45,696 nt of DNA from an uncultured Acetobacteraceae bacterium. Lineage in GTDB: Bacteria > Pseudomonadota > Alphaproteobacteria > Acetobacterales > Acetobacteraceae. Shown here in pieces: positions 17,281 through 26,397 of this stretch. The notes beneath the pieces are model-generated. The model was given only the letters and a program-made list of their open reading frames with translations, ran no database searches and was not told the DNA's origin. Each line of letters opens with the position of its first letter. Within the stretch, counting starts at the first letter, position 1. A program made the translations under genes and the position numbers. Location of the stretch: contig CAITUP010000168.1 in assembly GCA_903895595.1 (NCBI GenBank), positions 1-45,696 of the forward strand, in the 5' to 3' direction.

Positions 17281-18492
17281 ATGCACCGCACCATCGGCCG
17301 GGGAATCCGGAATATCTTGATCGCCGCCGCGTTCGCGGGCGGACCCGCGCTGGCCGCCGACACGCCCGGCGTCACCGCGACCGAGATCAAAATCGGCAAC
17401 ACCAGCCCCTATAGCGGCCCCGCCTCCACCTACGGCGTGCTAGGCAAACTCGAAGCCGCATTCTTCGGCATGGTGAACGAACAAGGCGGTGTCGGCGGAC
17501 GGAAGATCAACTACATCACGCTCGACGATACCTACAGCCCGCCCAAAACCATGGAACAGGCGCGACGTCTGGTTGAAGAAGATCAGGTGGCGTTCCTGTT
17601 CGCCACGCTCGGCACGCCGACCAACAGCGCGATCGTGCGTTACTTGAATCAAAAGAAAGTGCCGCATCTGTTCCTGGCCACCGGCGCCGACAAGTGGGGC
17701 GACTACAAGACCAGCCCCTTCACCATCGGCTGGCAGCCCAGCTACCGGACAGAGGCACAGATTTATGCCAAATATATCCTGAAAGAAAAACCCGACGGAA
17801 AGGTCGCGCTGCTGTATCAGAACGACGATTTCGGCAAGGACTACCTGCTGGGCCTGAAGGACGTTATGGGCGACAAGTTCGACAAGATGGTTGTCACCGC
17901 GACCTATGAGGCGACCGACGCGACCGTCGACAGCCAGTTGAACTCGCTGAAAGCAAGCGGCGCCAACGTGTTGGTGGTCGCCGCGCTTCCGAAAATGTCC
18001 GCGCAGTCGATCCGCAAGGTACACGAACTCGATTGGCATCCGTTGTTCCTGATGTCCAATGTGTCCAGTTCGGCCGGTGCGGTGATGATCCCCGCCGGAG
18101 CCGAAAACGGCATCGGCGTCATCAGCGCGGAATTCCGCAAGGATGCCACCGACCCGACCTGGGCCAACGATCCCGGGATGAACGAATGGCGCGCGTTCAT
18201 GAACAAATACATGCCGGGGGCGGATCAGGCCGACAACAATTACACGATCGCCTACGCCTTCTGCAAAACCATCATGCAGGTGCTGAAACAGGCGAATGGA
18301 GATTTCTCGCGCGAGAATATCATGAAGGAGGCGAACAACCTGCACGATCTGGAAATCCCGATACTGCTGCCGGGCTTGAAGGTCAGCACCAGCCCCACCA
18401 ACCACCATCCTGTGCGCGCGATGCAGCTGGAGAAGTGGGATGGGAAGAAATGGGTCCTGTTCGGCGACGTGATTCAGGGCGACGAAGGGTAA
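17281..18492 (+). CDS. Branched-chain amino-acid-type ABC substrate-binding protein
   Basis: This 403-residue periplasmic binding protein is of the Leu/Ile/Val family (Peripla_BP_6). A Sec signal peptide ends near LAA-DTP (about residue 26). The family hallmarks IKIGNTSPYSGPASTYG, VNEQGGVGGRKINYITLDD and ALLYQNDDFGKDYLLGLKD follow. A GGGAG sequence precedes the ATG by 7 nt. Proteins of this subgroup often bind aromatic or other small carboxylates rather than amino acids. No livHMGF genes accompany it. It ends at a strong palindromic terminator shared with a convergent MFS transporter gene, which could move a related substrate (inference). Confidence 0.9.
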   Translation: MHRTIGRGIRNILIAAAFAGGPALAADTPGVTATEIKIGNTSPYSGPASTYGVLGKLEAAFFGMVNEQGGVGGRKINYITLDDTYSPPKTMEQARRLVEEDQVAFLFATLGTPTNSAIVRYLNQKKVPHLFLATGADKWGDYKTSPFTIGWQPSYRTEAQIYAKYILKEKPDGKVALLYQNDDFGKDYLLGLKDVMGDKFDKMVVTATYEATDATVDSQLNSLKASGANVLVVAALPKMSAQSIRKVHELDWHPLFLMSNVSSSAGAVMIPAGAENGIGVISAEFRKDATDPTWANDPGMNEWRAFMNKYMPGADQADNNYTIAYAFCKTIMQVLKQANGDFSRENIMKEANNLHDLEIPILLPGLKVSTSPTNHHPVRAMQLEKWDGKKWVLFGDVIQGDEG

Positions 18493-18504
18493 TGTCAGGC
18501 GTTG

Positions 18505-18528
18505 GCCGGGGCACCATGGTGCCCCGGC
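18505..18528. terminator. Bidirectional palindromic terminator
   Basis: A perfect 24-bp palindrome (arms GCCGGGGCACCA and its complement) lies between two convergent genes whose stops are only 43 bp apart. Position and symmetry suggest termination in both directions. A T-run is weak on the plus side (TTGCTTT). Confidence 0.65.
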
Positions 18529-18535
18529 AGTTGCT

Positions 18536-19831
18536 TTACTCCGCCGGCACGACCCCGACCCGCCGCGGGATATGCAACGCGAAGGCGGCAATCAGCGCGC
18601 TGACGGCGGTGAATGCGGCCAGCCCGTACAGCCCGCCGGCGTAGCTGCCCGTCGCATCCTTCAGCCATCCGACCAGCGCCGGTCCAACCGCACCGCCGAT
18701 GTTGCCGAACGCGTTGATGAACGCCAAGCCGCCAGCCGCCGCGGCGCCCGTCAGGATCATCGTCGGCATCGCCCAGAACGGGCCTTTGGTGCCGTAGAAC
18801 CCGGCCGTCGCGATGCACATGCCGGCCAGCGACCACCACGTCCCCATTGTCGCCGCCGCGATCGCCAGCCCGACGCTGGACATCGTGCAGGTCGCGAACA
18901 GCAGCCAGCGCCGGTCGCCCAGGCGGTCCGACAGCCAGCCGAACGAGAACATGGAAATCGCACCGCAGGTATAAGCGAGGCTGGTCGCGTAGCCGATGCC
19001 CATCGTGGAGGTGTTGCCGAGCGACTTGATGATCTGCGGGGCGAACAGCAGCAGACCGAGGCTGGCGGTCACGATACCGAAGTAGTTGATCGACAGCAGC
19101 AGCACCTTGGGGTTCATCATCCCTTGCATGACCGTGTACTTGCCGCCGGTTTCGACGGCTTTGCGCTCATAGGCCAGCGTATCGGTCAGCCAAGTGCGTT
19201 CCCGCGGGGTGAGCCATTTGGCCACCGCGGGGTTGTCGGTCATCATCACCAGCACGAAGAAGCCCAGCACGATGGTTGGGGCCGCTTCCAGAAGGTAAAT
19301 CCACTGCCAGCCCTTGATCCCCAAAACGCCGTCCATGCCGAGCAGCGCCGTCGAAATGGGCGCGCCCAGGGCGACGGAGATCGGTAGCGCCAGGGTGAAC
19401 GCGCCGATGATGCGGGCGCGGTGCCGGTCGGGGAACCAGTAGGTGAACAGCAGCAGCATGCCGGGGAACAACCCGGCCTCACCCGCGCCGAGCAGGAAGC
19501 GGACGATCAGGAAGCTGGTGGGGCCAACGACGGCGGCGGTGGCGGCCGAGGCGATGCCCCAAGTCACCATGATGCGCGCGATCCAGATGCGTGCGCCAAC
19601 CTTGTCCATGATCAGGTTGCTGGGAACCTCGAACACGACATAGCCCAAATAGAACGCGGTGGACGAAATGCCGTAGGTCCAGGCGTCCAGGCCGATGTCC
19701 TTGTTCATCGTCAGCGCGGCGAAGCTGACATTGATCCGGTCGATGTAGCAGAGGAAATACAGCAGCATCGCCAGCGGCAGAATGCGCAAATACACCTTGC
19801 GCATGGCCGATGCTTCGGTCGCGGCGTCCAT
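18536..19831 (-). CDS. MFS transporter, anion:cation symporter (ACS) family
   Basis: This 431-residue protein has 12 predicted membrane segments. It opens with YLRILPLAMLLYFLCYIDRINVSFA, the N-terminal signature of phthalate/tartrate/glucarate-type ACS permeases. It also carries LGAGEAGLFPGMLLLFTYWF and an internal cytoplasmic loop. Such proteins import organic anions with protons. The start at 19831 puts a short cytoplasmic tail before TM1; GGGAG lies about 9 nt upstream. It converges on the upstream solute-binding gene and is divergent from a small membrane protein gene. Substrate is inferred only at the level of carboxylates. Confidence 0.9.
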   Translation of the reverse strand: MDAATEASAMRKVYLRILPLAMLLYFLCYIDRINVSFAALTMNKDIGLDAWTYGISSTAFYLGYVVFEVPSNLIMDKVGARIWIARIMVTWGIASAATAAVVGPTSFLIVRFLLGAGEAGLFPGMLLLFTYWFPDRHRARIIGAFTLALPISVALGAPISTALLGMDGVLGIKGWQWIYLLEAAPTIVLGFFVLVMMTDNPAVAKWLTPRERTWLTDTLAYERKAVETGGKYTVMQGMMNPKVLLLSINYFGIVTASLGLLLFAPQIIKSLGNTSTMGIGYATSLAYTCGAISMFSFGWLSDRLGDRRWLLFATCTMSSVGLAIAAATMGTWWSLAGMCIATAGFYGTKGPFWAMPTMILTGAAAAGGLAFINAFGNIGGAVGPALVGWLKDATGSYAGGLYGLAAFTAVSALIAAFALHIPRRVGVVPAE

Positions 19832-19958
19832 TCGGTAAAGCTCCCAGGTTCGATTTAGCGAGCCTTTTACGGCGAACCGGGCGCCACCGCCAGATATCGA
19901 TTGACCGGGTACGGCCCGGCGGCAGACACTGGCATGAATTAACTTGAGGGAGAAGACC

Positions 19959-20402
19959 ATGCACTCGCCAGCCAAACGCGCGGCTATGGGATTTATGGCG
20001 GCGGCGATCGCCGTGCTGACGTTCCATCAGGGGATGTGGGAGCTGCTGCACCTCGCCGCGATTCCCGGATTGGGGATGCCGACTTGGTTTCCGATGGATC
20101 CGGTGCCGCCTTTGGGCGTGCCGAAATTGCTCAACCTGTGCTTTTGGGGCGGGCTTTACGGGATCGTGTTCGGGCTGTTGATGCCGAAATTCACGATGCC
20201 ACTGTGGCTGTGTGGACTGATCACCGGGCTGATCGCCGTGGTTGTCGGGATGATCGTGGTGCCGGCGATCAAGGGCCTACCGATCGGCGGCGGCTGGGTG
20301 CCGCTCAACTGGGTGCGGTCGTTCCTGATCAATGGCTGCTGGGGTGTCGGGCTGGGGATTATCGCCCCGTTCCTGCTGCCGGCGGGGCCGGCCGACCGCT
20401 GA
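19959..20402 (+). CDS. Small integral membrane protein of unknown function
   Basis: This is a 147-residue protein with about four hydrophobic segments (near residues 9-30, 60-80, 84-106 and 122-142) and Pro/Gly-rich loops such as GLGMPTWFPMDPVPPLG. I do not recognise its family with certainty. It resembles short hypothetical inner-membrane proteins found in alphaproteobacteria. The ATG at 19959 is preceded by AGGGAG at an 8-nt distance, which favours it over the in-frame TTG 15 nt earlier. It is convergent with a Baeyer-Villiger monooxygenase gene through a strong hairpin and divergent from the MFS gene. Confidence 0.75.
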   Translation: MHSPAKRAAMGFMAAAIAVLTFHQGMWELLHLAAIPGLGMPTWFPMDPVPPLGVPKLLNLCFWGGLYGIVFGLLMPKFTMPLWLCGLITGLIAVVVGMIVVPAIKGLPIGGGWVPLNWVRSFLINGCWGVGLGIIAPFLLPAGPADR

Positions 20403-20417
20403 GCGTTGTAATCCTCT

Positions 20418-20444
20418 GTCGCGGTTGGGGGGGCCAACCGCGAC
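20418..20444. terminator. Bidirectional hairpin terminator
   Basis: An 11-bp perfect stem (GTCGCGGTTGG / CCAACCGCGAC) with a 5-nt G loop sits in the 54 bp between two convergent stop codons. No strong T-tract follows on either side. Position supports a terminator role. Confidence 0.6.
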
Positions 20445-20456
20445 GGCAGGGGGCGC

Positions 20457-22073
20457 CTACGCCAGCACGAAGCCTTCGTAGCCCCGCGCCTTCACGTCCT
20501 CGCAAATTTCGCGATACCGGACCATGCCACCGGCGTAGGGCATGAACACTTGCGGTTTGCCGGGGATGTTCGCGCCCAGGTACCAGGAGTGTTTCGCCAT
20601 CGGCAGCAACGTCTTGCCGGCGACCGCATTTACCTCGGCGACCCATTTTTCCATGGCTTCCGGCTTGGCCTCGATCCGCTCCAGCCCGTTGGCGCGCATG
20701 TGGGCGATGGCATCGGCGATCCATTCCGCATGCTGCTCGATCGCCACCGGCATGTTGCACAGCACCGATGGGCTGCCGGGGCCGGTGATGGTGAACAGGT
20801 TCGGGAACCCCGCGACCTGCAAACCGAGGTAGTTCAGCGGCCCGCCTTCCCACACATCCTTCAGCGCGACGTCGTCGCGGCCTCGGATATCCATGCGCAG
20901 CATCGGGCCGGTCATCGCGTCGAAGCCGGTGGCGAAGACGATGATGTCGAGGTCGTACGAACCCTCGGCCGTGCGAATGCCGGTGGGGGTGATTTCCTGG
21001 ATCGGCGCCGCCTTCACGTCCACCAGCGTGACGTTATCGCGGTTGAACGTTTCGAAATAATCGCTGTCGATCGGCGGACGCTTAGCGGCGTAGGGGTGAT
21101 CGATATCCGACAGGATCGCCGCCGTTTTCGGGTCCTTCACGATCTCGCGGATTTTGCCCTTGATGAACTCGGCGGCGGTGCTGTTCGCCTCCACGCTCGC
21201 CATCATATCCTGGAACACCGCTCGGAACTGCAACCCGCCGCGTTCCCAGGCGGCCTCATAGATTTTCCGCCGTTCCTCGGGGGAGGTTTCGGTCGCCAGC
21301 TTGGTGTCGATCTTAAACTGATGCCCGTTCAGGGTTTCGTGCGTCGCTTGCCGGATTTCTTCCGCGTTGTCCTTCACATATTGCTTGAATTCCGGTGTCA
21401 GCGGCTTGTTGCGCGCGGGGACCGAGTAGTTGGCGGTGCGCTGAAACACCGTCAGATGCTCCGCGGTTTCGGCGATCACCGGTGCGGCCTGAATGCCGGT
21501 GGAGCCGGTGCCGATCATGCCGACCCGCTTGCCGGTGAAATCCACGCCCCCATGCGGCCATTGGCCGGTGTGGTACCAGTCGCCCTTAAACCCGTCCAAA
21601 CCCGGAATGTTCGGCACGTTGGCGGTGGACAGGCAGCCGACCGCGGTAATCAGGTATTTCACGGTGTACGTCTCGCCGTGTTCGGTCGTGACGTGCCAGC
21701 GGTTGGCGGCTTCGTCGTAATGCGCCGCCGTGACCCGCGTATCGAACTGGATATCGCGCTTCAGGTCGAAGCGGTCGGCCACGAAATTCAGATACCGCAT
21801 AATTTCCGGCTGGCCGGGATAACGCTCGGTCCACTCCCAGTCGCGCATCAGCGACGGATCGAAGGTGTACCAATAAGCATGGCTTTCGGTGTCGCAGCGG
21901 GCACCGGGATAACGGTTCCAATACCACGTGCCGCCGACGCCGCTGCCGGCCTCCAGCGTTTTGACCCGCAGGCCAAGCCGGTCGCGGAGACAAAGAAGCT
22001 GGTACATGCCGGCGAAACCGGCCCCGACGATAAGGGCGTCGAGTTCCTGGGACGGAGAGGCGTGATCGGCCAT
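20457..22073 (-). CDS. Baeyer-Villiger flavin monooxygenase (cyclohexanone/phenylacetone type)
   Basis: This 538-residue class B flavoprotein inserts one oxygen next to a ketone using FAD and NADPH. The FAD Rossmann motif is in ALIVGAGFAG (residues 13-22). The BVMO fingerprint F-x-G-x3-H-x3-W-P is complete at F162, G164, H168, W172 and P173, and a second Rossmann motif GMIGTGSTG follows. The ATG at 22073 gives the normal family length; the longer frame is a non-coding extension. It is the last of three minus-strand genes (amidase, phosphoesterase, BVMO). The ester it makes could be cut by a hydrolase elsewhere. The natural substrate is unknown. Confidence 0.93.
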   Translation of the reverse strand: MADHASPSQELDALIVGAGFAGMYQLLCLRDRLGLRVKTLEAGSGVGGTWYWNRYPGARCDTESHAYWYTFDPSLMRDWEWTERYPGQPEIMRYLNFVADRFDLKRDIQFDTRVTAAHYDEAANRWHVTTEHGETYTVKYLITAVGCLSTANVPNIPGLDGFKGDWYHTGQWPHGGVDFTGKRVGMIGTGSTGIQAAPVIAETAEHLTVFQRTANYSVPARNKPLTPEFKQYVKDNAEEIRQATHETLNGHQFKIDTKLATETSPEERRKIYEAAWERGGLQFRAVFQDMMASVEANSTAAEFIKGKIREIVKDPKTAAILSDIDHPYAAKRPPIDSDYFETFNRDNVTLVDVKAAPIQEITPTGIRTAEGSYDLDIIVFATGFDAMTGPMLRMDIRGRDDVALKDVWEGGPLNYLGLQVAGFPNLFTITGPGSPSVLCNMPVAIEQHAEWIADAIAHMRANGLERIEAKPEAMEKWVAEVNAVAGKTLLPMAKHSWYLGANIPGKPQVFMPYAGGMVRYREICEDVKARGYEGFVLA

Positions 22074-22134
22074 GGCTGCTTGGTCCTGTGCGGGGCGTGT
22101 GTTGCCGCCATATGGCCCAGGAGATGGCAGGGCA

Positions 22135-22824
22135 TCAAGCCGGAGGCATCGCCAGCACCCAAGGCTCGGCCATCCCAAGTCCCCGCACCCGAACCCCGTT
22201 GTCCAGCACAGCGTCGTAGGACCGGTGGTGATGCCCATGCACGATCAGCCTTACGCCGCAGGCGGCGGCGAGGTCGTCGATGACGGAAAAACCGTGTTCG
22301 TGCGATGTCGGGGCTTCGTGCGCCACCAGGATATCGAATTTTTCCGACCGCAACCGGTCGAAATCCTCGGGGAAAATCGTGTCGCGGTGCCACAGCGGCA
22401 GGCCGCCGCGCCAAGCCTCGTCCTGCCGTAGCGACGCTTGGAACGTCGCACGGGTCTGAAAGCGGGCCGGTTCGATCCGGTCGCCGGGGGCGTCGGCGCG
22501 CGGATACCAGACGCGGGGTTTGAACACGCCGGGCAGGCCGGCGATGCGCAGGCCGCCGATCTCTGTTACCCGCAGTGCCAGATCGCCGCCGGAGTGCGCG
22601 ATGGTCAAATTATCGTAGGCCGTTTCGGTTTCCGCATCGTGGTTACCCATGATCCATCGCACGTCCCACCCGGCCTCCAGCGCCGGCGCCAGCAATTCCG
22701 GCAACGGCGCCGGACAGTCGCAATCGCCGAGCAGAATGAGTGTGCCGGGGGTCATCCCGAGGCAGGCGCGGAGGATGGGTGCGAAATTCCGGTGCGGATC
22801 GCCGGCGAACAGGATCGGCCGCAT
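22135..22824 (-). CDS. Calcineurin-like metallophosphoesterase
   Basis: This 229-residue protein contains the metal-binding blocks of the calcineurin-like superfamily in order: D9-P-H11 (AGDPHRN), GDCDCP, GNHDAE, HEAPTSHEH and HGHHH. It is probably cytoplasmic; no signal peptide is seen. Its start overlaps the amidase stop by one base (TGATG at 22822-22826), so the two are translationally coupled. The substrate may be a nucleotide, cyclic nucleotide or phosphoprotein; sequence does not tell. The ATG at 22824 was chosen because the first strand begins there. Confidence 0.87.
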   Translation of the reverse strand: MRPILFAGDPHRNFAPILRACLGMTPGTLILLGDCDCPAPLPELLAPALEAGWDVRWIMGNHDAETETAYDNLTIAHSGGDLALRVTEIGGLRIAGLPGVFKPRVWYPRADAPGDRIEPARFQTRATFQASLRQDEAWRGGLPLWHRDTIFPEDFDRLRSEKFDILVAHEAPTSHEHGFSVIDDLAAACGVRLIVHGHHHRSYDAVLDNGVRVRGLGMAEPWVLAMPPA

Positions 22825-24104
22825 CAGTTTCCGATCGCCGCCGCCACCCATTGCGCCCAGGCGAGCACCGCCTTGTCCTCGCCGCGACGGCCGACGATCT
22901 GAATGCCCAGCGGCATGCCGTTGGGCCCCAGCCCGGCCGGCACCGTCACGCAGGGCACGTGGAGCGACGTCCAGATGAAGTTGAATGAGGGATCGCCGGT
23001 CCATTCCAGCCCTTTCGGCGCCTCCCCGGGGGCGGAGGGCGTGATCAGGACGTCCAGCCCGTCCATCGCATCCGGGAACGCCCGCTGGGTGCGGTCGAAC
23101 ACGGCGTAGGCCTCGGCGACCTGCTCGCCGGTCCGCGACAGGCCGAACTCCAGGCGTTCGCGCAGACCGTCGCTGAGGCCGTCGCGCGCGTTCGCCAGTT
23201 CCCAGCCCATGGCGCGGGCGCTTTCGTGGTTCATGACGATAGGGTGGGCGTCGATCAACTGCGCGAACATGTCAGGCAGTTCACGATCCGTGACGCGGGC
23301 CCCTGCTCGGTTCAAGGCATTCGTTACGCGCACCCGCAACGCCTCGGTTTCCGGCAGAGCGGCCGAGGCGGTCGGGGACATGCAAATACCCACCCGCGGC
23401 GCCCGGTCCGGCTTCGTGTCCGGGTCGCCCAGATCGCGGAACGATATGGAAGAAGTAACGAATGCACAGTCCGCCACACTGCGGGCCATCAGGCCCACGG
23501 TATCGAGGCTGCCGGACATGACCTTCATGCCCATCCGCTCGATGGTGCCGTAGGTCGGTTTATATCCCACGACCCCGCAATAGGCCGCCGGCCGGATGAT
23601 CGATCCCGCGGTCTGAGTCCCATAGGCCACCGGAAAAAACCCATCTGCCACACCCGCTGCCGAACCGGACGAGGACCCGCCGGGCGTATGCTCCAGCCCC
23701 GCCGGATTGGCCGTCGGGCCCGGCTTGCGGGTCGCGAACTCCGTGGTGACGGTTTTGCCCATGACGACGGCCCCCGCCGCTTTCGCCCAGGCGACCGGGG
23801 CGGAATCCGCCTTCGGGCGCCATCCCTCCCAAATCGGGGACCCGTATCCGCTCGGCATATCCGCGGTATCCAGCACGTCTTTCACGCCGATGGGGATCCC
23901 GCGCAACGGCCCCGGCCGAGCGGCGGCTGCCGATTTGCGAACGTGGGCGGCGTCGAAATACGCGAAGGCGCGGACAGCCGGTTCGCGCTCGGCGATGCGG
24001 GCGAGGCAGGCCTCGGCGAGGTCCTCCGGCCGGAGCGATCCGTCCTGGATCAGGTGCGCCGCCTGTTTCGCCGTAAGGGCCGTCAAATCGCCGTGGGTTG
24101 CCAT
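22824..24104 (-). CDS. Amidase-signature family amidase
   Basis: This is a 426-residue amidohydrolase. The Ser-cisSer-Lys triad of the amidase signature is visible as K75 (GIPIGVKDV), S144 (PGGSSSGSAAG) and S168 (TQTAGSIIRPA), with the usual 24-residue spacing between the serines. An AGGAG sits 8 nt before the ATG at 24104. Members cleave amides such as acylamides, indoleacetamide or Glu-tRNA amides. As the first gene of a unit with a phosphoesterase and a BVMO it is probably catabolic. It is not GatA, since gatB and gatC are absent and the sequence is divergent. Confidence 0.92.
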   Translation of the reverse strand: MATHGDLTALTAKQAAHLIQDGSLRPEDLAEACLARIAEREPAVRAFAYFDAAHVRKSAAAARPGPLRGIPIGVKDVLDTADMPSGYGSPIWEGWRPKADSAPVAWAKAAGAVVMGKTVTTEFATRKPGPTANPAGLEHTPGGSSSGSAAGVADGFFPVAYGTQTAGSIIRPAAYCGVVGYKPTYGTIERMGMKVMSGSLDTVGLMARSVADCAFVTSSISFRDLGDPDTKPDRAPRVGICMSPTASAALPETEALRVRVTNALNRAGARVTDRELPDMFAQLIDAHPIVMNHESARAMGWELANARDGLSDGLRERLEFGLSRTGEQVAEAYAVFDRTQRAFPDAMDGLDVLITPSAPGEAPKGLEWTGDPSFNFIWTSLHVPCVTVPAGLGPNGMPLGIQIVGRRGEDKAVLAWAQWVAAAIGN

Positions 24105-24239
24105 CGCGTGCGCTCCTGTTGGGGTCCGGGGGATCAGACTATAGGCGGGATGGTCCGGCAACGGGAATCATCGCGCGCTTGCGACACTTTCCGTTGGGCA
24201 GGCTGGCGTCCATCGCTCGTCGGGTCCATCTTGGCGGCC

Positions 24240-24782
24240 ATGGACGCGCGAGAGCAGCCCCCACCCATCCGTGTCGGCACCAGTCCCGACGGATCGGTCA
24301 CATATCTGGTCGCCGTGCCACCGGAGGCGCTGCCCCCGGTGGGCAAGCGCGACCTCGAACTCGCGTGGCACACCGCCCGTCGCGCCGCGCTCGGGCAGCG
24401 ATGGGGAGTCGTGCGGGGGTTTCGGTTTAACCGGCCGGATGGGACGCACACCGACCTCGCGCTAGCGGACCCCGACGCGGCCTGCTGGGTCGCCGCCATC
24501 GACGGCGCCGTGGGCATCGGGACCAGCCATGGGATGTCGCTGTGTCTTCGATTACTGGCGCTGATCGAGCTTTTGGCGCATGCCGCCTGGGCACGCCCGC
24601 TGTTCAAGCTTGACCGCGGCGGCGCCGACCTGCATCCCGCGCTTCTGCGCACCGCCGCGACGATTCCCCTGACGCGGGAGGCGCGCTTCGACGAAGTCGG
24701 TTTCCGCAGCCGCCTCGACCGTTACGTGGCGGGGTTCGCTTTGCCCGCGCCGACCGAAACACGACCCCGATTGGGAGCTTGA
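24240..24782 (+). CDS. Hypothetical protein
   Basis: This is a 180-residue ORF with no family I recognise. It has no signal peptide or membrane segment, is moderately charged, and has a central hydrophobic helix (LCLRLLALIELLAHAAWA). The ATG at 24240 is the first plausible start clear of the divergent amidase gene. The gene ends 4 nt before a lipoprotein gene, and an MFS gene follows, which supports a real operon. The opposite strand is also open here but lacks a convincing start or context. Confidence 0.62.
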   Translation: MDAREQPPPIRVGTSPDGSVTYLVAVPPEALPPVGKRDLELAWHTARRAALGQRWGVVRGFRFNRPDGTHTDLALADPDAACWVAAIDGAVGIGTSHGMSLCLRLLALIELLAHAAWARPLFKLDRGGADLHPALLRTAATIPLTREARFDEVGFRSRLDRYVAGFALPAPTETRPRLGA

Positions 24783-24786
24783 GAGT

Positions 24787-25086
24787 ATGATCCGTTCCGC
24801 CGCCGTACTGCTGTCCGTTCTGGCCCTGGCCGGCTGCGCCGAGCGCGCGGGTCGAGGCGATCCTCGGCTGGAGGACGCGTGCCGCGTCGCCGCCGACCGG
24901 GTTTACGACACTCAGCATCGAGGCGATGTCTACAGTGGGCAGGCGAACACGAACTCCCCGTCCTCGGGCATGTATGCACCAGGCGGCAATACCCAGACGC
25001 TGGGGCATATTTTCGCCCGCGACAACATGATCCGCGATTGCGTCCGGCACGGGGGCCAGGCGGAGCCGGCGCCGGCTGCCCGCTAA
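24787..25086 (+). CDS. Small putative lipoprotein
   Basis: This is a 99-residue protein with a lipoprotein signal: hydrophobic SAAVLLSVLALAGC, the lipobox LAGC and the acylated cysteine at residue 18. The mature part is short, polar and has two further cysteines (DACRVAAD and IRDCVRHG), which might form a disulfide in the periplasm. Function is unknown. It begins 4 nt after the preceding gene and ends 8 nt before the MFS start, so the three are likely co-transcribed. Confidence 0.78.
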   Translation: MIRSAAVLLSVLALAGCAERAGRGDPRLEDACRVAADRVYDTQHRGDVYSGQANTNSPSSGMYAPGGNTQTLGHIFARDNMIRDCVRHGGQAEPAPAAR

Positions 25087-25094
25087 CAGCGGCC

Positions 25095-26327
25095 GTGGCC
25101 AGCCTTTCCGCGGTCAAGGGCGTCTTCGCCCAGCGTAATGCGCGCATCTTCTACTCGGGCAGCGTGGTGTGCTGGACGGGGTCGTGGATCCAGCGCATCG
25201 CGACCGACTGGCTGGCGTGGCAGCTCACGCATTCCGTCCTTTGGGTGGCGGTGATCGCGTTCTGCAATCTGGTGCCCTCGGTCGTCGTATCCCCCATCGC
25301 CGGGGCGGTGGCGGACCGGATGGACCGGGTGCATCTGACCATGATCTCCCAGTTCGTCGCGGCGACGCAGGCGGCGGCGCTGGTGGTTCTGGTGATGACC
25401 GGCCTGATCCGGATCGAGTACATGGCGGTCCTGACCTTCTGCAACGGCGCGGCGGAGACGTTCGCGCAGCCGGCGCGCCAGTGCCTGATTCCCGGGCTGG
25501 TGCCGCGCCAGTTCCTGCCCGGCGCCGTCGCCCTGAACTCCCTGACGTATAACCTTGCTCGGTTTATCGGCCCGGCGATTTCGGGGCCGATGATCGCGGC
25601 TTGGGGGGTGGTGCCGTCCATCGCGGTAAACTGCGTGGCGTTTCTGTATGCCAGCTTCACGATGATGATGCTGGATCTGGACCCGGCGATCCGGCGCTCG
25701 CAGCGGTCGACCGGCAGCGTGCTGCACGACGCGGTGGAGGGGGTGCGCTACGTCACCCGCCACAAGGGCATCGGCCCGATCATGCTGTTCGCGGCGACCA
25801 TGGGCATGCTGCTGCGGGCGGTGCCCGAAATGCTGCCGCCGTATGTGGAGGATTTGTTCGGCCGGGGGGCGGAGGGGCTGGCGACTCTGGCCAGTGCCAT
25901 GGGCGCGGCGGCGCTGGTCGGCGGGTCCTATGTCGCGATCCGCGGCCGGCTGCAGGGGCTGACGCGGCTGGCGCTGCTGTGCGGGCTGGCTCTGGCGGGG
26001 GCAACGGCGTGCTTCGTGGCGACTCATTACTTTCCGGTGGGGGTTGTCTGCATCGCCGCGATGGGCATGGCGACGACGATGCACGGCATTTCGATCCAGA
26101 CGCTGCTGCAGAGCTCGTGCTCGCCGCTGATGGTGGGGCGGGTGCTGAGCCTGTGGGGCATGATCACGCGGGCGGCACCGGCGATGGGGGCGTTGGTTTA
26201 TGGGGCCGCGTCGGAGGTGGTGGGGCTGCAGATACCGGTGCTGTGCGGGGCGGCTTTGTGTTTGACGGTGTGGGTGCGGACGTGGCGCCGGCGGGGGAGT
26301 ATCGCGGCAGCTTTGGAGGGGGGCTAA
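25095..26327 (+). CDS. MFS exporter, EntS/MFS_3-like
   Basis: This 410-residue membrane protein has about 11-12 hydrophobic segments. It resembles the MFS_3 (enterobactin exporter EntS-like) family: FAQRNARIFYSGSVVCWTGS at the N-terminus, then QRIATDWLAWQLT, GAVADRMDRV and FVQ-like TFCNGAAETFAQPARQ. The best start is the GTG at 25095, 8 nt after the lipoprotein stop; no ATG suits the N-terminal alignment. The exported compound is unknown. It sits at the end of a three-gene unit with a hypothetical protein and a lipoprotein; the SDR gene follows after 70 bp. Confidence 0.85.
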   Translation: MASLSAVKGVFAQRNARIFYSGSVVCWTGSWIQRIATDWLAWQLTHSVLWVAVIAFCNLVPSVVVSPIAGAVADRMDRVHLTMISQFVAATQAAALVVLVMTGLIRIEYMAVLTFCNGAAETFAQPARQCLIPGLVPRQFLPGAVALNSLTYNLARFIGPAISGPMIAAWGVVPSIAVNCVAFLYASFTMMMLDLDPAIRRSQRSTGSVLHDAVEGVRYVTRHKGIGPIMLFAATMGMLLRAVPEMLPPYVEDLFGRGAEGLATLASAMGAAALVGGSYVAIRGRLQGLTRLALLCGLALAGATACFVATHYFPVGVVCIAAMGMATTMHGISIQTLLQSSCSPLMVGRVLSLWGMITRAAPAMGALVYGAASEVVGLQIPVLCGAALCLTVWVRTWRRRGSIAAALEGG

Positions 26328-26397
26328 CGCGACCCAACCCCTTGCACCAACCCCCCGCCCCTACAACAATGCCCTCCGAACACAGGGAGACAAAACC

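Noticed and set aside
22072-24782. Long plus-strand frames opposite the BVMO, phosphoesterase and amidase genes
   Set aside because: All are shadows of well-supported minus-strand enzymes. Only the part from 24240 onward, beyond the amidase start, was kept as a gene.
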